Of a stretch of DNA of 33,391 nucleotides, positions 28,515 to 33,391 are shown one piece after another (position 1 is the stretch's first letter; each line of letters begins with the position of its first letter). The position numbers and the translations under genes were made by a program. This DNA comes from Burkholderiaceae bacterium (lineage in GTDB: Bacteria; Pseudomonadota; Gammaproteobacteria; Burkholderiales; Burkholderiaceae_C): NCBI GenBank assembly GCA_019745615.1, contig JAIESZ010000036.1, positions 1 to 33,391 of the forward strand, in the 5' to 3' direction. A model generated the notes under the pieces. It was not told where the DNA came from. It saw only the letters and a program-made list of their open reading frames with translations, and made no database searches.

Positions 28515-29126
28515 ATGATGGTGCTTTATTCGGGTACGACCTGCCCCTTTTCCCACCGCTGCCGCTTTGTGTTGTTTGAGAAGGGTATGGATTTTGAAAT
28601 CCGCGATGTGGACTTGTACAACAAGCCCGAAGACATCAGCGTGATGAATCCCTATGGTCAGGTGCCCATTTTGGTTGAGCGCGACCTGATTTTGTACGAA
28701 TCGAACATCATCAACGAATACATTGATGAGCGTTTTCCGCATCCCCAACTGATGCCCGGTGACCCAGTGGATCGCGCCCGTGTGCGCCTGTTCCTGCTCA
28801 ACTTTGAGAAAGAACTGTTTGTGCATGTCAACACGCTGGAGTCTCGTGCCACCAAGGGCAACGAGAAGGCGATGGAAAAGGCCCGCGCCCATATCCGCGA
28901 CCGCCTGACGCAGTTGGCCCCAGTGTTCTTGAAGAACAAATACATGCTGGGCGAGAGCTTTTCTATGCTGGATGTGGCTATTGCGCCGCTGCTTTGGCGC
29001 TTGGACTACTACGGCATTGAAATGAGCAAGAACGCGGCCCCGTTGCTCAAGTATGCTGAACGTATCTTCTCGCGCCCAGCTTATATTGAGGCGCTGACGC
29101 CCTCAGAAAAAGTCATGCGCAAGTAA
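28515..29126 (+). CDS. sspA: Stringent starvation protein A homolog (glutathione S-transferase fold)
   Basis: MMVLYSGTTCPFSHRCRFVLFEKGMDFEIRDVDLYNKPEDISVMNPYGQVPILVERDLILYESNIINEYIDERFPHP; followed by sspB. Confidence 0.95.
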   Translation: MMVLYSGTTCPFSHRCRFVLFEKGMDFEIRDVDLYNKPEDISVMNPYGQVPILVERDLILYESNIINEYIDERFPHPQLMPGDPVDRARVRLFLLNFEKELFVHVNTLESRATKGNEKAMEKARAHIRDRLTQLAPVFLKNKYMLGESFSMLDVAIAPLLWRLDYYGIEMSKNAAPLLKYAERIFSRPAYIEALTPSEKVMRK

Positions 29127-29159
29127 TTTTCTACCTTCTTCATCCACTGCCACAAGCCC

Positions 29160-29684
29160 ATGAACGCACAGGAACCCACCACCACGCGCCCCTACCTGAT
29201 CCGTGCCTTGCACGAATGGTGCATTGACAACGGGTTCACGCCTTACGTTGCCGTACGTGTGGACTCTTCTGTCCAAGTGCCGCGCGAGTATGTGAAGGAC
29301 GGGGAGATTGTGCTTAATGTGGGCTTGGATGCCACCAGTGGGCTCTTGCTGGGCAATGACTACATTGAGTTCAAGGCCCGTTTTGCGGGCAAAGTGCGTG
29401 ACATCATGGTGCCTGTGGAGCGTGTGGTGGCTATTTACGCGCGTGAGAACGGGCAAGGAATGGCTTTCCCCCACCCAGTCGACGAGGACAGCTCTGAGGC
29501 TACAGATGCCTTGGTTTCTATCTCTAAAGCCTTGTCTGAGGCCGATGTGGCCAGCCATCCAGCGGCAGATGCCGATCGCATCATACAACTGGTGTCCACT
29601 GATGCGGCGTTGGGGCTGCACGATGATGAGCCACCGCGTCCTCCCTCAGGCGGCGGACGCCCTGCGCTCAAGCGTGTCAAGTAA
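29160..29684 (+). CDS. sspB: ClpXP protease specificity-enhancing factor SspB
   Basis: RPYLIRALHEWCIDNGFTPYVAVRVDSSVQVPREYVKDGEIVLNVGLDATSGLLLGNDYIEFKARF; follows sspA. Confidence 0.95.
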   Translation: MNAQEPTTTRPYLIRALHEWCIDNGFTPYVAVRVDSSVQVPREYVKDGEIVLNVGLDATSGLLLGNDYIEFKARFAGKVRDIMVPVERVVAIYARENGQGMAFPHPVDEDSSEATDALVSISKALSEADVASHPAADADRIIQLVSTDAALGLHDDEPPRPPSGGGRPALKRVK

Positions 29685-29705
29685 GGTGAAGTTTATACTT
29701 TTTAA

Positions 29706-29714
29706 TGCTATAAT
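29706..29714 (+). promoter_or_regulatory. Extended -10 promoter element upstream of tRNA-Thr
   Basis: TGCTATAAT (TGnTATAAT), ending 9 nt before the mature tRNA 5' end; no good -35. Confidence 0.6.
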
Positions 29715-29723
29715 TTAAACTTA

Positions 29724-29799
29724 GCCGGTTTAGCTCAGTTGGTAGAGCACCCGCCTTGTAAGCGGTAGGTCGTCAGTTCGATTCCGACAATCGGCACCA
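29724..29799 (+). tRNA. tRNA-Thr (anticodon TGT)
   Basis: GCCGGTTTAGCTCAGTTGGTAGAGCACCCGCCTTGTAAGCGGTAGGTCGTCAGTTCGATTCCGACAATCGGCACCA: acceptor pairing, D and T arms, encoded CCA. Confidence 0.97.
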
Positions 29800-29805
29800 G
29801 CATTC

Positions 29806-29840
29806 AAAGCCACTTGTTCAGTGTAACAAGTGGCTTTTTT
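29806..29840 (+). terminator. Rho-independent terminator after tRNA-Thr
   Basis: AAGCCACTTGTT-CAGTGT-AACAAGTGGCTT perfect 12-bp stem followed by TTTT. Confidence 0.9.
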
Positions 29841-29912
29841 GCTTTTTCTCTGATACCGCTGTGTACATCAGCCAAAAGTAGGCGCGCTGATTGCAGATGG
29901 CCTACGTACAGC

Positions 29913-29951
29913 AAAAAAAGACCCCATTGCCGTTTAAGCAATGGGGTCTTT
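29913..29951 (-). terminator. Rho-independent terminator after tRNA-Leu (minus strand)
   Basis: AAAGACCCCATTGC-CGTTTAA-GCAATGGGGTCTTT perfect 14-bp stem (29917-29930/29938-29951); A-run 29913-29919 gives a T-tract on the minus strand. Confidence 0.85.
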
Positions 29952-29954
29952 GTC

Positions 29955-30039
29955 TGGTGCCCGGGGCCGGAATCGAACCGGCACTCCTTTCGGAACAGGA
30001 TTTTGAGTCCAGCGCGTCTACCAATTTCACCACCCGGGC
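29955..30039 (-). tRNA. tRNA-Leu (anticodon CAA)
   Basis: Reverse complement GCCCGGGTGGTGAAATTGGTAGACGCGCTGGACTCAAAATCCTGTTCCGAAAGGAGTGCCGGTTCGATTCCGGCCCCGGGCACCA; class II variable arm; CCA encoded. Confidence 0.97.
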
Positions 30040-30080
30040 GGGTAATTTGTGTAGGACTGAATTATGGCACATTTATGCCC

Positions 30081-30986
30081 ATGAAAAAATATCCAACCAT
30101 TGAAGATGCTGTCGGCCACACCCCGCTGGTGGCCTTGCAGCGCATTGCCGCACAGGCTAACGCAGAGCGTGGCAATGTTGTACTGGGAAAACTAGAGGGC
30201 AACAACCCCGCTGGTTCGGTCAAAGACCGGCCAGCGCTGTCTATGATTCGCCGCGCTGAAGAGCGTGGCACGATCAAGCCTGGCGATACCTTGATTGAGG
30301 CTACTTCTGGCAACACCGGTATTGCCTTGGCGATGGCAGCGGCCATCAAGGGCTACCGCATGGTGCTCATCATGCCTGAAGACTTGTCTATTGAGCGCGC
30401 CCAAACCATGAAGGCTTTTGGTGCCGAGCTGGTGCTAACACCCAAAAGCGGCGGCATGGAGTATGCCCGTGACTTAGCCAACAGCATGGTGCAGCAAGGC
30501 AAAGGGGTGGTGTTAGATCAATTTGCCAATGCCGACAATCCACGCATCCACTACGAAACCACTGGCCCCGAATTGTGGGAGCAGACAGCAGGGCAGATCA
30601 CGCATTTTGTCTCCGCGATGGGTACCACCGGTACCATCACCGGGGTATCGCGCTTTTTGAAAGAAAAAAATCCTGCCATCCAGATCATTGGTGCCCAGCC
30701 GCAAGAGGGCTCGCGCATTCCGGGCATCCGCAAGTGGCCGCAAGCCTACCTGCCCGCCATTTACGACCCGTCTGCCGTGGATGAGTTGCTCTTGGTGAGC
30801 CAAGAGGATGCCGAAGAAATGTGCCGCCGCTTGGCCCGCGAAGAAGGTATTTTTGCGGGGATTTCTGCTGCCGGTGCCTGCTGGGTGGCACAACAAATTG
30901 CCGCCCGCGAGCGCGATGCCACGATTGTTTTTGTGGTTTGTGACCGGGGCGACCGCTATCTTTCTACCGGGGTTTTTCCTGCTTAA
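30081..30986 (+). CDS. cysM: Cysteine synthase B (CysM-type)
   Basis: MKKYPTIEDAVGHTPLVALQRI, GKLEGNNPAGSVKDRPALSMI (PLP Lys), EATSGNTGIALAMAAAIKGYRM, GTTGTITGVSRFLKE. The listed ORF start at 29814 runs through tRNA-Leu, so the start is reset to ATG 30081. Confidence 0.95.
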   Translation: MKKYPTIEDAVGHTPLVALQRIAAQANAERGNVVLGKLEGNNPAGSVKDRPALSMIRRAEERGTIKPGDTLIEATSGNTGIALAMAAAIKGYRMVLIMPEDLSIERAQTMKAFGAELVLTPKSGGMEYARDLANSMVQQGKGVVLDQFANADNPRIHYETTGPELWEQTAGQITHFVSAMGTTGTITGVSRFLKEKNPAIQIIGAQPQEGSRIPGIRKWPQAYLPAIYDPSAVDELLLVSQEDAEEMCRRLAREEGIFAGISAAGACWVAQQIAARERDATIVFVVCDRGDRYLSTGVFPA

Positions 30987-30997
30987 CGCAGAAGGTA

Positions 30998-31231
30998 TTG
31001 CAGATGCTGACGAATAAAGAAGTTGACGCGCGTGGCCTCAATTGCCCGCTTCCGATTCTCAAAGCCAAAAAGGCACTGGCCGACATGGAAAGTGGTCAGC
31101 TCCTAAAGGTGCGCGCCACCGACACCGGCTCTTTGCGCGACTTCAAAGCCTTTGCCAAACAAACGGGCAATGAGCTGGTCGAGCAAGAGACGGTGGGGGA
31201 TGAGTTCATCCACGTTCTGCGCCGCCGCTAG
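30998..31231 (+). CDS. TusA/SirA-family sulfurtransferase
   Basis: KEVDARGLNCPLPILKAKKALADMESGQLLKVRATDTGSLRDFKAFAKQTGNEL: CPxP motif and family pattern. Confidence 0.92.
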   Translation: MQMLTNKEVDARGLNCPLPILKAKKALADMESGQLLKVRATDTGSLRDFKAFAKQTGNELVEQETVGDEFIHVLRRR

Positions 31232-31721
31232 GCACCCTCCACCCAGCGTGCTCGATGCGCTCAATGCGCTGATCTTGCACGCGCTGCAATTGCGCTGCGC
31301 TGATGCGTTCGGGCACCAGTTCCACCAAGGGTAGCAGCACAAAGGCGCGCTCGTAAATGCGCGGGTGCGGCACGGTGAGGGTGTTTGTGCTGATGTGCTG
31401 CTGGCCAAACCACAGAATGTCTAAGTCCAGCGTGCGTGGGGCGTTGCGGTAGGGGCGCTCGCGCCCTGCGGCCTGCTCTAGGGCCTGTAGGGCCTCTAGC
31501 AGGGCTTGTGGTGCCAGGGTGGTGGCTATTTGGGCCACTGCATTGACATAGTCGGGGCCGCTGGCATCAATCGGGGCGCTGCGGTACAGCGACGAGATGC
31601 GCTGCACCTGTAGGCCGGGCCGGGTGTGCAGTTGCTCTAAGGCCCAACCCAGAGTGGTCACGGCGTCACCGAGGTTGGCTCCTAGGCCCAGCCATGCTGG
31701 GGTGGCTTCAGGGGGCTTCAT
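31206..31721 (-). CDS. folK: 2-amino-4-hydroxy-6-hydroxymethyldihydropteridine pyrophosphokinase
   Basis: AWLGLGANLGDAVTTLGWALEQL, SSLYRSAPIDASGPDYVNAVAQI, RPYRNAPRTLDLDILWFG, VPHPRIYERAFVLLPLVEL. ATG at 31721 overlaps the pcnB stop. Confidence 0.96.
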   Translation of the reverse strand: MKPPEATPAWLGLGANLGDAVTTLGWALEQLHTRPGLQVQRISSLYRSAPIDASGPDYVNAVAQIATTLAPQALLEALQALEQAAGRERPYRNAPRTLDLDILWFGQQHISTNTLTVPHPRIYERAFVLLPLVELVPERISAAQLQRVQDQRIERIEHAGWRVPSGGAERG

Positions 31722-33289
31722 GGTTCGATAGGGCCAGCCGGGGCACCGTCTGTACTGCCGGGCTTGCGCTTGCGCCGGCGGCGCTTCTTGGTGGGTGCTG
31801 TATCGCTGGCGGCGTCGCTGGCAGGGGCTGGCCCGGCGGCGGCGGCTTCTGCTGTCGTGGTGGCGTTGGCTTTGGGGATGCGACGTACCACGGGTTGCTT
31901 GGCGCGTTGCAGGGCTTTTTGTTCTTCGCGGGCTTGCTCTAGCAGGTCGTAGCGCCGCTGCTCGTCGGCGGTGCTGTATTCTTGCCACCATTCGGCCAAG
32001 GCTTCATCGACCTCGCCCACTTCAGCACGCAGCCAAAGGAAATCAAACCCGGCACGAAAACGCAATTGCGTCACCATGCTGTCGGGTACGCGGCCTGTGC
32101 GCCGTTCAAAGCGTGGCTGCATGATCCAGATCTCGCGCATATCACCAGCCAGTTTGCCCCGGCCTGAAATATCGCCAATGCGCAGGTTGAGGGTGTCGTC
32201 AATGGCCTCGTACAAGGCGGGCAGAGACAACTCACCTGCCTGCAAGCGCCGGTTCCAGTTGTTGCGCACATCTTCCCAGAGCACGCAAGCCAGCAAGAAG
32301 CTGGGGGCCACGGGCTTGCCTTCGCGCACGCGCCGGTCGGTGTCAGTGAGGGCAGCATGGACAAAATCGGTATCGGCGCGCTCCACCACCACATCGAGCA
32401 AGGGATAAATGCCGTGCGCCAGTCCCAGTTTGTGCAACTGCTCAATGGTGGCCAAGGCATGGCCAGTTTGTAGCAGCTTGAGCACTTCATCGAACATGCG
32501 GCTTTGCGGCACGTCAGCCAGGAGTTGCTGCGATTGCACCAATGGGGCTGCAGTTTTGAGTTCTAGGGCAAAGCCCAGCTCACTGAGCTTGGCAGCAAAG
32601 CGTACGGCCCGGATGATACGCACCGGGTCTTCGCGGTAGCGCGTGGCCGGGTCGCCAATCATGCGCAGTAGCTTCTTTTTGGCGTCGTCGATGCCGTGGT
32701 GGTAATCGACCAGAATTTGGGTTTCGGGGTCGTAATACATGGCGTTGAGGGTGAAGTCGCGCCGCGTGGCGTCTTCATCCTGCGGCCCCCAAACGTTGTC
32801 GCGCAGCACGCGGCCACTGGCATCGACGGCGTGTTGCATTCCGGCCAGCGCCCGGCGGCTGGTTTTCTCGTTGCCGCTGACTTGTTCGGCGGCACTGTTG
32901 TCCAAAAATGCGCGGAAGGTCGAGACCTCAATCACGTCGCTTTCTTTGCCGTGGCCATACACGACATGGACGATGCGAAAACGCTTGCCAATAATGAAAG
33001 CCCGGCGGAACAGCCCTCTGACCTCTTCGGGTGTGGCATCGGTGGCAATATCAAAGTCTTTGGGTTTGAGGCCCAGCAGCAAATCGCGCACGGCACCGCC
33101 AACGATATAGGCTTCAAAGCCAGCATCTTTGAGCACGCGCACCACATCGGCGGCGCGCTCGTCTACCAGTGCAGGGTCAATGCCATGCACTTCGGGGGGC
33201 ACGTCTACCCGTTGGCCAAACCGGGGTGCGGCGCGGCGGGTGCCAGGGCTGGCCTTGGCAATCAGTTTGTCGATAAATTTTTTAATCAT
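31718..33289 (-). CDS. pcnB: Poly(A) polymerase I
   Basis: AYIVGGAVRDLLLGLKPKDFDIATDATPEEVRGLFRRAFIIGKRFRIVHVVYG, RDFTLNAMYYDPETQILVDYHHGIDDAKKKLLRMIGDPATRYREDPVRIIRAVRFAAKL; basic C-terminal tail KKRRRRKRKPG. Confidence 0.96.
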   Translation of the reverse strand: MIKKFIDKLIAKASPGTRRAAPRFGQRVDVPPEVHGIDPALVDERAADVVRVLKDAGFEAYIVGGAVRDLLLGLKPKDFDIATDATPEEVRGLFRRAFIIGKRFRIVHVVYGHGKESDVIEVSTFRAFLDNSAAEQVSGNEKTSRRALAGMQHAVDASGRVLRDNVWGPQDEDATRRDFTLNAMYYDPETQILVDYHHGIDDAKKKLLRMIGDPATRYREDPVRIIRAVRFAAKLSELGFALELKTAAPLVQSQQLLADVPQSRMFDEVLKLLQTGHALATIEQLHKLGLAHGIYPLLDVVVERADTDFVHAALTDTDRRVREGKPVAPSFLLACVLWEDVRNNWNRRLQAGELSLPALYEAIDDTLNLRIGDISGRGKLAGDMREIWIMQPRFERRTGRVPDSMVTQLRFRAGFDFLWLRAEVGEVDEALAEWWQEYSTADEQRRYDLLEQAREEQKALQRAKQPVVRRIPKANATTTAEAAAAGPAPASDAASDTAPTKKRRRRKRKPGSTDGAPAGPIEP

Positions 33290-33391
33290 GGTTGGGCCGT
33301 AAACAGGTCAAGGATGCGCCAGCCGCGTTCCTGCGCCAAGGCGCGCAGGCGGGCATCGGGGTTGGTCGCCACAGGCGCATTCACCTGTTCC
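33286..33391 (-). CDS. HAD-IB-like hydrolase/phosphatase, C-terminal fragment (truncated by window edge)
   Basis: Minus-strand frame EQVNAPVATNPDARLRALAQERGWRILDLFTAQP*, resembling the C-terminus of SerB-like HAD hydrolases; overlaps the pcnB start. Confidence 0.6.
   Translation of the reverse strand, partial: EQVNAPVATNPDARLRALAQERGWRILDLFTAQP

Noticed and set aside
29814-30080. N-terminal 89 codons of the listed 390-aa cysM ORF
   Set aside because: They traverse a terminator and tRNA-Leu on the other strand; cysM homology begins at MKKYPTIEDAVG (30081).
1-33391. CRISPR arrays, rRNA genes, toxin-antitoxin or phage-defence modules
   Set aside because: No regularly spaced repeats, rRNA sequence or recognisable defence proteins were found on reading both strands and the ORF list.

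Overview
The window is a chromosomal segment of a betaproteobacterium, probably Comamonadaceae-like (judged from gene content and order, not a database search). The backbone reads hisB(partial)-hisH-hisA // hisF-hisI-hisE, DUF4870-like, patatin, HIT, tatA-tatB-tatC, DegS-like protease(-), Nif3-like, pdxA, mscL(-), petA-petB-petC, sspA-sspB, tRNA-Thr, tRNA-Leu(-), cysM, tusA-like, folK(-), pcnB(-), HAD phosphatase(-, partial). The his cluster is split between hisA and hisF by about 15 kb holding a complete pelABCDEFG exopolysaccharide operon on the minus strand. The pel operon has an extra 3'-terminal gene for a lipoprotein with a spherulin-4/Sph3-type (GH135-like) domain, and a divergent galE-type epimerase flanks its 5' side. 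The main leads are: (i) the Sph3-like lipoprotein as a possible eighth Pel component; (ii) a Cys at the position of E. coli GalE Tyr299, which predicts UDP-GlcNAc/UDP-GalNAc epimerisation (a PelX-like role); (iii) a 9-bp inverted repeat in the pelA-galE intergenic region whose arms each contain TATAAT, giving overlapping divergent promoter candidates; (iv) the resulting placement of hisF-I-E downstream of a Pel-associated promoter region, with hisA and the last pel-strand gene sharing a TTAA stop. No CRISPR array, IS element, integrase or rRNA was seen.
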